Assembly (NCBI RefSeq): GCF_025993685.1
Contig: NZ_DAJPEN010000001.1
Span: forward strand, 1,860,001-1,924,000
Length of the DNA stretch: 64,000 nt
DNA from: Bacteroides mediterraneensis
GTDB lineage: Bacteria > Bacteroidota > Bacteroidia > Bacteroidales > Bacteroidaceae
Direction of reading: 5' to 3'
Part shown: positions 41,356 through 50,315 of the stretch, one piece after another
Layout: each line of letters opens with the position of its first letter
How positions within the stretch are numbered: position 1 is the first letter of the stretch
Program-made: the position numbers and the translations under genes
The notes under the pieces: generated by a model
Told to the model about the DNA's origin: nothing
What the model saw: only the letters and a program-made list of their open reading frames with translations
Databases searched by the model: none

Positions 41356-42720
41356 TTACTGTTCCTCTGCAAATGGAACAGCCTCCATATACATACCCTT
41401 TAAGTTGAGAATCACCTTAGAGAACTTTTCCAACGCATTCAAGCCAAGTACCCCATCTTCCGTTCCCTTAGAAACATCGGTGTTTCTCCTCTGCCCTGTA
41501 TGCAAATCAATGCCCGTATTCACATTGACAGAGTCAATCGTCACGGTTCCGTTTCCTATCTGGAATTTCATTTGAGGCAACTTGTAGGTGCGGGTTATTG
41601 ATACTCCTCCGATTCCAGCGATGCGAAGTGAATCGGACACCCCTGCTGCATCCACCTCTTGACGGTGTCGGTTGTACCAGATTGGCTCCATATAGGTGTA
41701 ATAAGAACCTGTGTCAAAATGAAGATACACAGGATGTCCGCTTTCATCGGCCGTTTTCAATTGCAACCCTTCCGTATCTGTACGTATGAGGTTACTCCTA
41801 CCCAGCGGATTCGGAGTAGGTATGGCCGGGATAACAAGTTCTCGGCGGGCAAAGTCCAACTGGATTTCCTGCATACAAAGCATGACAGGAAGTCCGATGA
41901 CAGGAGGAAGCTGGTATTTTTCATTAAACTTATCAGCCTCTTCATGTCCGGTATGGGTATCAATTACAGCAAAAGGCACATTGACCCAGGTCATTCCGCC
42001 TATACGTAATGTATCTGCGATAGCATATCCCCCCTGTTTCAGGCCTCCAATGCCTGCCACGGTAATGTCTGTATCCAAAAAACGCAATCCATATTCCTTT
42101 GCCAGTTTAGGAGTTATCAGGTTTCCTCCGGCTCCTGTATCGAACAGGAAACGCCCTTCTTTTCCATTGATACTCCCGTCCATTTCAATGGAGTGTTGCC
42201 CACCTTTGTTTTCAATCACCATCGGAATGTGGTATTCACCCGGTTTATGAAGTGGACGATAGAAAGGACCGCAGGCGGAAAGGGCAAGATACTGCTGTGC
42301 CTGACTCCGGTAGGGAGCAATCTGGATGCTGTCCATACCCATGGCAGCCAGTTGGTTATAGAGATTCTGAAGAAGATCGGCTGCATCATTGTAATGACCG
42401 GTTCTCGCCAGATCGACACTATACAAGAGAACCATATTCATAGTGTAGTCTCCCAACTCTTGCTGATGATTGCTCAACAAATCATAGAGTACGGCACATG
42501 CCGAGTCCGGCCGATTAAAATAATGATGCGTCATGGATGCAGCCAGCTGCCGCAAAAAAGGCGATACGGAACCGGCAGGAGTTTCTTTCAAGGCTTGTTC
42601 CAGTTCAAACCAATTGCTTTCATTGACAAGTTGCCCGATTCGTATATCGGCATTCTGTGCCTGCATGCTCAGAGAAACGAGCAAGCAGAAAATAGTACAT
42701 ATTTTTCTAACCTTTTTCAT
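41356..42720 (-). CDS. Exported retropepsin-like aspartyl protease (paralogue)
   Basis: 454 residues, the same length as and very similar along the whole sequence to the protein at 35442. Signal peptide LLVSLSMQAQ; D-T-G motifs in RFLFDTGAGGNLITPKLAKE and LHFDTGSYYTYMEP. The duplicated block extends upstream through the promoter and into the last 30 bp of a CPBP gene, which shows a segmental duplication. No hairpin terminator of the GGGAG family follows this copy. Confidence 0.85.
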   Translation of the reverse strand: MKKVRKICTIFCLLVSLSMQAQNADIRIGQLVNESNWFELEQALKETPAGSVSPFLRQLAASMTHHYFNRPDSACAVLYDLLSNHQQELGDYTMNMVLLYSVDLARTGHYNDAADLLQNLYNQLAAMGMDSIQIAPYRSQAQQYLALSACGPFYRPLHKPGEYHIPMVIENKGGQHSIEMDGSINGKEGRFLFDTGAGGNLITPKLAKEYGLRFLDTDITVAGIGGLKQGGYAIADTLRIGGMTWVNVPFAVIDTHTGHEEADKFNEKYQLPPVIGLPVMLCMQEIQLDFARRELVIPAIPTPNPLGRSNLIRTDTEGLQLKTADESGHPVYLHFDTGSYYTYMEPIWYNRHRQEVDAAGVSDSLRIAGIGGVSITRTYKLPQMKFQIGNGTVTIDSVNVNTGIDLHTGQRRNTDVSKGTEDGVLGLNALEKFSKVILNLKGMYMEAVPFAEEQ

Positions 42721-42802
42721 GACTGCTTATATCTTATTTTTATCCGTTTTTTCTTCGATAATAAGGACATTGCATGTAATCTAACCATAAAATTACCACT
42801 TT

Positions 42803-42836
42803 CATGCTAATGAACAAAGCATATAGACAGAAACAA
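42803..42836 (-). pseudogene. 3' remnant of a CPBP gene
   Basis: Matches the last codons and downstream region of the intact CPBP gene (36890-36920). The minus strand reads FLSICFVH-stop, against NLSACMLGS-stop. It marks the edge of the duplicated block. Confidence 0.5.
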
Positions 42837-42997
42837 ACGCTACCGATGAATTTCCGATTTACTTCAGGTTCGTAGCTCGAATGGTTCCATCTTTTCATCA
42901 TCTACTTTTGAGTGCCGACTTTTATTCTGAAGCCTAAAAATACGGAATAAGATATAGATAATAAAATCACCTATAGATTTTTTATGCCTGCCAGGCA

Positions 42998-44233
42998 TTA
43001 TTCTTTTCTTTTTACAAACAAACTGTTGTCTTTTACATACTGCCCTCTGCAAAAGATGGGATACCCGTAGGTTTTTCCATCCCGGAAAGGACTCTTTAAA
43101 TAATCTGCCAAAGCTTCAAACGAATCATTGACTATGGCATTCTGGTCCACCTCCGAAACCGTCAGCAAAACGATTTGGGCTGTATGTAATGTGCCGTGAG
43201 GCTGGCTGTATTCACGCACAAATGCACCTTTAAAAGCCGATAACACATCCCCATAAGGAGACTCGCTGGCTATTACAAAATAAGCGCTCGTCCCGTAAGT
43301 CAGTCCACATACACACACCAGGTCGTCCAGATTGGACGGCACATTCACGAACAGTCCGTCGGCCGGCATATCCATTGATACCGTGAAACCTTTGAAAACA
43401 ACCTTACCGACTGTCAGGCTTTTCACCTTTTTCATATCGAACTTCTGTCGGCAGATATCTTCCAGTGTGCGGCTAAATGTTTGGTTTTCCATGAAGCAGC
43501 CACTCAGGCTTTCCAAACTTTTCAGTTCGGCCAGCTGTGCGGTATAAGGACGGCCGGGAGCCATATAACTTGCATATTCCTCCGAGTGTATCTCTTCCTT
43601 GACTTTTTTCAAGTACTCAATATGTCTGACCTTCTCCATGGTAGTAAGATAGGGCTTGGAAAAACTGAATGTCAGGTCTACAGGTCTCTTTTCATCAGTA
43701 ACCTCCCTTTCGAAGGAAGTGGCAAACGCGCTTTTCGGATAGACTGCTCCCACATAAATGTTTGGACGATGGGCAAATGCTGGCCATATTTGTATGCCCA
43801 GATAAGAAGTACTGATGTCTATATCGGATTCCCTGCGGTCATCAATAAGAAAAGTCCATTGCGGAGATGACGGGGTGATGGAAGTATCCTGCATAATCTC
43901 AAGCAGCTTGTATCTGATACGGGTACCGTCAGCCAGCGGGGCGACCGATGTCCGTTTTTCCACCTTTAAGACATATTCATGTCCCTGTTCGTACGTAAAT
44001 CCGGTGATTCCTTCGAAGGAAAGCGTAGAATATTCCGGTCTCCCTTCTTCTTTGGCAAGCATACATTCAACCGGTCGGTCGCTTCCCAAAGGAACATACG
44101 TACTTGTTTCGGCAGACACATACATGCGGATGATTTCCACCTGATCTTTAAACTCGTCTTTTTCATGGCAGCCGATAAGGCTAAGTGTACATAGGAACAC
44201 CACAAAGATTCCAGATAATTTTTTTGCTTTCAT
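42998..44233 (-). CDS. DUF4377 lipoprotein with CDC-like (thiol-activated cytolysin family) domain
   Basis: 411 residues. Signal with lipobox LIGC (Cys22) predicts a surface or periplasmic lipoprotein. Residues 30-118 are DUF4377. Residues about 130-411 follow domains 1-3 of cholesterol-dependent cytolysins: NIYVGAVYPKSAFA near 160, RPVDLTFSF near 183, VVFKGFTVSMDMP near 278, LTYGTSAYFVIASES and VLSAFKGAF at 311-338 (compare the VAYGRQVYLKLETTS and EAAF segments of pneumolysin). The chain stops where CDC domain 4 would start, so the cholesterol-binding undecapeptide is absent. This is the layout of Bacteroidetes CDC-like proteins. It may be a pore former, or an inactive relative. Confidence 0.72.
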   Translation of the reverse strand: MKAKKLSGIFVVFLCTLSLIGCHEKDEFKDQVEIIRMYVSAETSTYVPLGSDRPVECMLAKEEGRPEYSTLSFEGITGFTYEQGHEYVLKVEKRTSVAPLADGTRIRYKLLEIMQDTSITPSSPQWTFLIDDRRESDIDISTSYLGIQIWPAFAHRPNIYVGAVYPKSAFATSFEREVTDEKRPVDLTFSFSKPYLTTMEKVRHIEYLKKVKEEIHSEEYASYMAPGRPYTAQLAELKSLESLSGCFMENQTFSRTLEDICRQKFDMKKVKSLTVGKVVFKGFTVSMDMPADGLFVNVPSNLDDLVCVCGLTYGTSAYFVIASESPYGDVLSAFKGAFVREYSQPHGTLHTAQIVLLTVSEVDQNAIVNDSFEALADYLKSPFRDGKTYGYPIFCRGQYVKDNSLFVKRKE

Positions 44234-44541
44234 ACTTGTTATTTTTAGTTATGTCTAGTGACGTTTTGGGACTTTCATCTTTTTATTAAGAATGCGAAAA
44301 GGTCAAAATACCCCTATCCTTTCGTATTAAAAGATTGAAATCTCATAAAAGTTATTTGAAGGAAAAATGAGGAAAAAGAGTTCAGTAAAAGCTAGTTCAG
44401 AGTTTTCATGTCGATTAGATTTTATGGTTTTACAAATATAGGCAATAAAAAAGATAATGACCCGTTTTCCGACTTATTTTCTGTTTTTTTAGCGTAAGCA
44501 GAAAACCATCCAATAAGATTCCCTTGAAAAGAAGCTGGTTG
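44234..44541. other. AT-rich divergent intergenic region
   Basis: Between the divergent lipoprotein and copy C genes. No ORF, RNA or repeat was recognised apart from the copy C promoter beginning at 44542. Confidence 0.4.
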
Positions 44542-44572
44542 TTTGAATGTTCGTCTAAAATTACTACATTCG
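44542..44572 (+). promoter_or_regulatory. Promoter of AAA/nuclease copy C
   Basis: TTTG and TACATTCG with a 19-bp spacer. The conserved 60-bp upstream block starts here at GTTTGAATG, which defines the edge of homology with copies A and B. Confidence 0.65.
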
Positions 44573-44596
44573 CAGTAGAATCAAAATCCAGTGGTT

Positions 44597-46153
44597 ATGA
44601 GCAAGCTATATTCGGTAGGAGTGCAGAACTTTGAGAAAGTGATTTTGGGCGGTTACGAATATGTCGATAAAACCGCCTTGATTTATGAGTTGTTTAACAC
44701 AGGGAGTTACTATTTCCTGAGCCGTCCGCGACGTTTCGGCAAGAGTCTGCTGCTGTCTACTCTCGAAGCCTACGCGAAGGGGAAGAAGGAACTTTTCAAA
44801 GGACTGGCGCTGGAAAAACTGGAGCGGGACTGGACAGTGTATCCGGTGCTGCACATGGATTTGAACACAGAAAAGTATGATACGGAAGCAAGTCTGGAAA
44901 ACAAGCTGGAACTGACCCTGAAACAATGGGAGGCGGAATATGGTTATAACCCGGACGAGTATTCCGTGGCGACCCGTTTTGAGGGAGTGATTCGCCGTGC
45001 ATGCGAGCAGACAGGCCGCCGGGTGGTGATTCTCATCGATGAATACAACAAGCCCATGCTGCAGGCCATTGGCAACGAAGCTTTGCAGAACGAGTACCGC
45101 AGCACCCTGAAGGCGTTCTACGGGGCGTTGAAGTCCATGGACGGATGCATCCGCTTCGCCCTGCTGACGGGAGTGACCAAGTTCGGAAAGGTCAGCGTAT
45201 TCAGCGATTTGAACAACCTGATGGACATCTCCATGGACGACCGCTATGTGGAAATCTGCGGCATCAGCGAGAAGGAAATCCATGCGTATTTTGAAGAAGA
45301 TATTCACGCCCTGGCCACAGCTACAGGGATGACTTACGAGAAAGCGTGTGCGGAACTGAAAGCCAATTACGACGGCTATCACTTTACGGAAAATGCCGTG
45401 GGCATGTACAACCCGTTCAGCCTGCTGAACACCTTTGCGAAGAAAAAGTTCGGCAGCTACTGGTTTGAGACAGGCACGCCGACCTACCTCGTCGAGTTGC
45501 TCAAGCTCCATCATTATCCGATAGAGGACCTGGAACACATCGTCACCAGCCAGCCGGTGCTGGACAGTATCGACACGGCCTCCACCGACCCGATTCCGGT
45601 CATCTACCAGAGCGGCTACCTCACCATCAAGGGCTACAACAAGATGTTCGAGAACTACACGCTGGGATTCCCCAACCGGGAAGTGGAACAGGGCTTCTTC
45701 AAGTTCCTGCTGCCCAACTACGCGTCGGTGAGCGTGAGCAAGTCGCCCTACCAGATTCAGTGCTTCGTGGAGGAAGTGATGGCGGGCAAGGTGGACGATT
45801 TCTTCGACCGCCTGAAGACGATGTTCGCCGACATCCCTTACGAGCTGGCCCGCGACCGCGAGGTACATTACCAGAACATCCTGTACATCATTTTCAAGCT
45901 GATGGGCTTCTACGTGCAGGTGGAATACCACACGAGCCGCGGACGGATTGACCTGGTGCTTCAGACGCAGGACTACGTGTACGTCATGGAATTCAAGCTG
46001 AACGGCAGCGCGGACGAGGCGCTGGCACAGATTCGGGAGAAAGGTTATGCCGCTCCTTTTGCCAAGGACAGCCGCACGGTCTATCGGATTGGCGTGAACT
46101 TCAGTGACGAGCTGCGGAACATTCAGGAGGTGAAGGTGGAAAAGGGAAAATAA
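44597..46153 (+). CDS. AAA-ATPase-like / PD-(D/E)XK nuclease protein, copy C
   Basis: 518 residues. Same architecture as copy A: SRPRRFGKSLLLS Walker A variant and C-terminal GRIDLVLQ / YVMEFKLNG nuclease residues. The Walker B-like motif is ILIDEYNKPML, with Asn replacing the Asp found in copies A and 8628. The first third is diverged from copy A, and the last 1150 bp are almost identical. The exonuclease gene starts 8 bp after its stop, so the two are probably co-transcribed. Confidence 0.9.
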   Translation: MSKLYSVGVQNFEKVILGGYEYVDKTALIYELFNTGSYYFLSRPRRFGKSLLLSTLEAYAKGKKELFKGLALEKLERDWTVYPVLHMDLNTEKYDTEASLENKLELTLKQWEAEYGYNPDEYSVATRFEGVIRRACEQTGRRVVILIDEYNKPMLQAIGNEALQNEYRSTLKAFYGALKSMDGCIRFALLTGVTKFGKVSVFSDLNNLMDISMDDRYVEICGISEKEIHAYFEEDIHALATATGMTYEKACAELKANYDGYHFTENAVGMYNPFSLLNTFAKKKFGSYWFETGTPTYLVELLKLHHYPIEDLEHIVTSQPVLDSIDTASTDPIPVIYQSGYLTIKGYNKMFENYTLGFPNREVEQGFFKFLLPNYASVSVSKSPYQIQCFVEEVMAGKVDDFFDRLKTMFADIPYELARDREVHYQNILYIIFKLMGFYVQVEYHTSRGRIDLVLQTQDYVYVMEFKLNGSADEALAQIREKGYAAPFAKDSRTVYRIGVNFSDELRNIQEVKVEKGK

Positions 46154-46161
46154 CATATACC

Positions 46162-46653
46162 ATGGAAAACTTTGCCGCCATCGATTTTGAGACCGCCAAC
46201 GGGGCCCGCAGCTCGGTATGCAGCGTGGGCGTGGTGGTGGTGCGCCACGGGGAAATTACCGACACGTTCTACTCGCTCATTCAGCCGGAACCCAACTACT
46301 ACAGCCGTTTCTGCACGCAGGTGCACGGACTCACCCGCAAGGATACCGACTGTGCGCCCGTGTTCAGTCAAGTATGGGCACAGGTGGCCCCACTGATTGA
46401 GGGACTCCCCCTCGTGGCCCACAACAAAGCATTCGACGAGAGCTGCCTGAAAGCTGTCTTCCGGGTCTATCAGATGGACTATCCCGACTATGATTTCTAT
46501 GACACGCTGGGTCCCTCCCGCCGCGCTTTCCCGTGGGCGGAAAACCACCAGCTGCACACCGTAGCCTCCCTCTGCGGATACGACCTGAAACAACATCATC
46601 ACGCCCTGGCCGATGCAGAAGCCTGTGCATGGATTGCCAGGGAAATTTTGTAA
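46162..46653 (+). CDS. DEDDh 3'-5' exonuclease (DnaQ-like)
   Basis: 163 residues. Exo I FAAIDFETAN supplies Asp and Glu, Exo II is LVAHNKAFDESCL, and Exo III is HHALADAEACA with the general-base His. The VHGLTRKD segment is typical of the DnaQ/PolC-epsilon exonuclease family. The protein is a stand-alone domain without a BRCT extension. It lies immediately behind copy C. Its role in repair, or in concert with the nuclease, is open. Confidence 0.92.
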   Translation: MENFAAIDFETANGARSSVCSVGVVVVRHGEITDTFYSLIQPEPNYYSRFCTQVHGLTRKDTDCAPVFSQVWAQVAPLIEGLPLVAHNKAFDESCLKAVFRVYQMDYPDYDFYDTLGPSRRAFPWAENHQLHTVASLCGYDLKQHHHALADAEACAWIAREIL

Positions 46654-46758
46654 CCTTCCACACGGAGTTCTAATCGGCTGCTGAGAATCAGGAAAAGACA
46701 CATGTTCTCCCAACGACATGAGTCTGACAGACAAAACCCAATCCAAAGGAACAGAACG

Positions 46759-46800
46759 AAAAAAGCCCGCCATTCTGTCGACTTTACAATGGCGGACCCC
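46759..46800. terminator. Hairpin terminator between convergent units
   Basis: GCCCGCCATT pairs with AATGGCGGAC around a 13-base loop, with an A run on the left flank (a T run on the minus strand). It serves the tubulin operon and the exonuclease gene. Confidence 0.65.
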
Positions 46801-46869
46801 TCCTATCAACAGGTTTCTTGTTGCTTATCGTTTCAACCCAACTTTAATCCAATAAATCAAATTAAAGAA

Positions 46870-47643
46870 TTACACATCTATATCGTCAGGAAAATCTACA
46901 TCTTCAAGAGATTCACCTTCTGTTTTAGATGCAAGAAGTTCAGCTCTTACATCAGCCGCACTTTTCGTGATTTCTTCACACTCCGTGAAATTTATCCCAT
47001 CTACATTTGACAAATCTACCGCAGCATCCAATGGGAAACCTTCTTCCGTAAAGGTATTCTGATAAGCGCTTAATACCTTCTTGCACTCCTTCATTAATTT
47101 TACCTGTTTCTTTACCGCCTTGATATCGTTCATAGAAGCTAACATTCCCGCAGCAGCACCTACACCGGCTCCTATCCAGGCACCTTTTTTCGACCCACCT
47201 ATCTTTTTGCCTAATAATCCTCCTGCAGTAGCCCCACCACCGACCTTTAATAAGATGAAGGCTCCTGACTTGAGCGCAGAATTCAAATGCTTCTTTGCAG
47301 TATTAGCCGCACAAACATTCCCATTTTTATCAATCAACAGGTACTTATAACGTGTAGTACCGTCTTCATTGATGATGGCATTGCCTAATGAGTCGGTCTC
47401 TATTACTTTCTTTACAGAATAATAAGGGGCATTCTCCAGAAAATCTTTTGTAGAGATGCTATCGTTCTCAGATTGCTGTTCCGTCGATTCTTTACCCGTG
47501 TCACCATTAATCGTTTTGGTGACAGACTCCACCTTTTCTGCTGCACTCTTTAATTTCTTAAAAAATCCTTGCGCTGAGGCATTTACTGAACAGAAAAATG
47601 CCAAAGACATCAAAATTACCCCTTTAAGTAAAAATTTTTTCAT
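46870..47643 (-). CDS. Exported protein with glycine-zipper segment (tubulin operon, last gene)
   Basis: 257 residues with a signal peptide ending NASAQ. The centre holds a glycine-zipper-like membrane segment (GGGATAGGLLGKKIGG followed by GAWIGAGVGAAAGML). The C-terminus is acidic (DVDFPDDIDV). Glycine zippers are common in outer-membrane-associated or pore-forming proteins. No family was named with confidence. It lies 31 bp after the 526-residue gene, at the end of the eight-gene operon. Confidence 0.7.
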   Translation of the reverse strand: MKKFLLKGVILMSLAFFCSVNASAQGFFKKLKSAAEKVESVTKTINGDTGKESTEQQSENDSISTKDFLENAPYYSVKKVIETDSLGNAIINEDGTTRYKYLLIDKNGNVCAANTAKKHLNSALKSGAFILLKVGGGATAGGLLGKKIGGSKKGAWIGAGVGAAAGMLASMNDIKAVKKQVKLMKECKKVLSAYQNTFTEEGFPLDAAVDLSNVDGINFTECEEITKSAADVRAELLASKTEGESLEDVDFPDDIDV

Positions 47644-47674
47644 AATAATACATTTTTAAATTGATAACAGATTA

Positions 47675-49249
47675 TTATTTTACATACATCTTCAAACGAA
47701 ACTGCTTTTCCATATACGTTCCCTGAGCCTGCTGCATCAGCTCAGCTATGGTCATATATTTAATTTTAATCTTACTATCTTTTGACGGACGGAACAAGAT
47801 TCCTTGTGGAAGTTCTGTCCTGTCCAAATCAACTTCAACCAAACCATTCTCGTCGGAAACCCCGATTTGAGTGTAATCAACACCATTTCTCTCCAATAGT
47901 TTTTCAAATCTTTTATCCGAAGAGAAAGTGTTGGAAGAAACAGGTGACAATCCTTTATAAGCCCACACTTCCACTCCTGGGATTTTATTCCCTTCCTGCA
48001 ATGTTTTCCATTCTACAACAGTGAATCTTATTTTCAGCGGCATCCCTGAAAGCAGATTCTTCATCCGTTCAATACGTGTCCGATAAAAATCATCTGGATT
48101 ATATGCATTTACCATCTCCATGAATTCCACTGCAGCCGAAGCATAACGGGCCACTTCCTCCTGTGTAGCACCTCCATTTTTCTTTAACTCGGCTATTTTT
48201 TTGATTGCACCTGCAGCCAGGCTCTCATACAGCATACATGAATCACATTGTGCTATCGATTCCCGAATAGCAGGACGCAAAGTAGCAATCACATCTTCCG
48301 AATTCCAGGCGTCTTCATAAGCCAAACGGGCTTCTTTGTACTTTCGCATGCCAAACAGCTTTCCGCCTTCATTCATAAACGCACTACACTGAGTCACATA
48401 TACATTTTTCTCTACCACAATGGGGAGCACCGCATAGCATTTTTTGGCACGGGGACCCAAGTCTCCCACTTCAACCGTCAGCCAGTTTGTCCCCGCCGCA
48501 TGTATCCCGATGTTTGTCATCTGCTTGAAACTATTGGCCAGACTATCTTTTGCCAGTTCAAGCTTATCCAGCAAATCCCACTCTGCATCTGGAGCTTCTG
48601 CCATATTATCCAGCTTGTTCTTCTGGGCTGTATATTCCCTTTCTGTCTTTTCAATAAGTTCTCTTGCCCCAGTCAAAGAAATGATTGGGATTTTGACTGT
48701 CACTATCGAGATATTCGGATCGGCTGTACTGACCTTGCTCTCAACCACCGCATTCAGGTCCGGATGACATTCCACCTTCAAGTCCTTTATGGTGGTCGAC
48801 AATTCAAGTACCGCAAAGTTGGCATCCAAATACGCATCGTTCGACTGGGTCTGCTCATCTTTCCATATCGGATTCTGCACTTCCTCCACTCGATATGCTA
48901 TCAGGAAATCCGGCTTCACTTTTTGCACCAATTCCGTTTTATAGACACTTCCTCGCCGGCTTATCTCTAATTTTGGCGTAAGTGTTTCTCCCGCTTTAAT
49001 TATCACACAATATTCATAATACCCATCCGGCCGTTCGCCTACCAGCCGTATGGACTTATTCTTGACATTCGGAAGAGCTATCACTAAATCTTTATGCTTG
49101 GACAACAGGATTACCCCTCCATCGCCAGCCAAATCTTCAAAGCGGTCTTCCTCTACGCATCGGCTGTGTGAGATATACTGTGTTTGCGCCTGCAATGCAC
49201 ACACACACAGAATCATCCACGCAGCTAAGATATATCTAAACAAATTCAT
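47675..49249 (-). CDS. Large exported protein of unknown family (tubulin operon)
   Basis: 524 residues with a signal peptide (AAWMILCVCALQAQ). The N-terminal third is beta-rich, the middle is helical (TGARELIEKTEREYTAQKNK) with a TPR-like stretch (GGKLFGMRKYKEARLAYEDA), and the C-terminal part resembles an extracellular beta domain (GVEVWAYKGLSPV, GVSDENGLVEVDLDRTELP). The frame before the ATG begins with TTG. No family was recognised. Confidence 0.65.
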   Translation of the reverse strand: MNLFRYILAAWMILCVCALQAQTQYISHSRCVEEDRFEDLAGDGGVILLSKHKDLVIALPNVKNKSIRLVGERPDGYYEYCVIIKAGETLTPKLEISRRGSVYKTELVQKVKPDFLIAYRVEEVQNPIWKDEQTQSNDAYLDANFAVLELSTTIKDLKVECHPDLNAVVESKVSTADPNISIVTVKIPIISLTGARELIEKTEREYTAQKNKLDNMAEAPDAEWDLLDKLELAKDSLANSFKQMTNIGIHAAGTNWLTVEVGDLGPRAKKCYAVLPIVVEKNVYVTQCSAFMNEGGKLFGMRKYKEARLAYEDAWNSEDVIATLRPAIRESIAQCDSCMLYESLAAGAIKKIAELKKNGGATQEEVARYASAAVEFMEMVNAYNPDDFYRTRIERMKNLLSGMPLKIRFTVVEWKTLQEGNKIPGVEVWAYKGLSPVSSNTFSSDKRFEKLLERNGVDYTQIGVSDENGLVEVDLDRTELPQGILFRPSKDSKIKIKYMTIAELMQQAQGTYMEKQFRLKMYVK

Positions 49250-49273
49250 AGTCAATCTACAATTTATTATTTT

Positions 49274-50293
49274 TTATAAGTCGAAGGCGCCTAAAGTAGA
49301 GATGTCATCATCCGGCTGCTGCCGTTTGCCGCCCACCCATTCTGGCTGCCAGGTACGTACATGAATAATCGGGTCTCTGCCATCTTCCGGAAACTCCCAT
49401 AGCAGGAACAGATATCCTTCGTCACTGTAATTGCTGGAATTCCATTCCTGACGCAGACGCACACCATATTTGGTGGGATCGACCGTGGAACGAGTAATGC
49501 CCGCACATCCTCCGCTTTCACCGTTTTCACCAATTTCACTGAACTTCACATTAATCCATTTATTGCGTTTGAAAGCCTTTTTCAAGTTGCGGATATATTG
49601 CTCCTTCGTCTGTTTGGTGTATTCCACCTTTTGGCTCAACCCTCCAAAGTCATTATTCCTGCGTACCGTAATTACCTTTCCCGTAATAATCAGTGCGTCA
49701 TCACTGAATATTTTTTCAATATAATCAGAATCACGCTGGTTGTAAGCCGTACGGAAACGTTCAATGTACTGCATAATAATCATTTGCTTTTCTTTTTCCA
49801 CCACGCTGCCGCATCTTTCCATGCTTTCTGCCACATGCGCATCAAGTGCCAGGCGGAAATCGGTAATTCCGCCGTTAGAGTCAAATTCAATGACAGCCTC
49901 CTGATACGTGCCGACTCCAAAATTCTCACCCTCAGGAGTGATAATCAAAGGAATATGGCTTACCATCATCGTACCGTCCTTGAATATCCAGCACCGTTCT
50001 ACCACTTCTTCATCGTCACAATAGAAAGGTGTAACAGCCCATAATCGCAGCAACGACCTCAAGGAAAAATCGTCCATGGGAAATCCTCTCGTAGTCAATA
50101 TGGTCTTTGCTTGTTGGGCTCGATTTATCTCTGTCAGCACCATACTCAAATTTTGTTCAGCCCTGCTCAAGGCAGCTGGCCGGCCAACTCCTTCATCTAC
50201 TGTCAGTGTTACGGTCACCGCCTTCATCTGGCCTATACTCCACATACACATGGATACAAACGCAACAAATGCACATATCAATCTTCTTCTCAT
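49274..50293 (-). CDS. Exported protein with NTF2-like domain (tubulin operon)
   Basis: 339 residues with a signal peptide. Residues 180-290 (MIIMQYIERFRTAYNQRDSD, IEKIFSDDALIITGKVI, YIRNLKKAF) read like an NTF2/SnoaL-type cone domain, which in exported proteins often binds small ligands or mediates assembly. The start at 50293 begins the signal peptide; the longer frame overlaps the upstream gene and begins with GTG. The gap to the upstream gene is 22 bp. Confidence 0.65.
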   Translation of the reverse strand: MRRRLICAFVAFVSMCMWSIGQMKAVTVTLTVDEGVGRPAALSRAEQNLSMVLTEINRAQQAKTILTTRGFPMDDFSLRSLLRLWAVTPFYCDDEEVVERCWIFKDGTMMVSHIPLIITPEGENFGVGTYQEAVIEFDSNGGITDFRLALDAHVAESMERCGSVVEKEKQMIIMQYIERFRTAYNQRDSDYIEKIFSDDALIITGKVITVRRNNDFGGLSQKVEYTKQTKEQYIRNLKKAFKRNKWINVKFSEIGENGESGGCAGITRSTVDPTKYGVRLRQEWNSSNYSDEGYLFLLWEFPEDGRDPIIHVRTWQPEWVGGKRQQPDDDISTLGAFDL

Positions 50294-50315
50294 ATCAATT
50301 AATAAATTTGTGTTT

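Noticed and set aside
44606..46156. A 516-codon open frame on the minus strand opposite AAA/nuclease copy C (similar ones opposite copies A and B)
   Set aside because: The composition (His/Val/Gln-rich, no domain) is that of an antisense shadow of a GC-rich gene, and it mirrors the real gene exactly in all copies.
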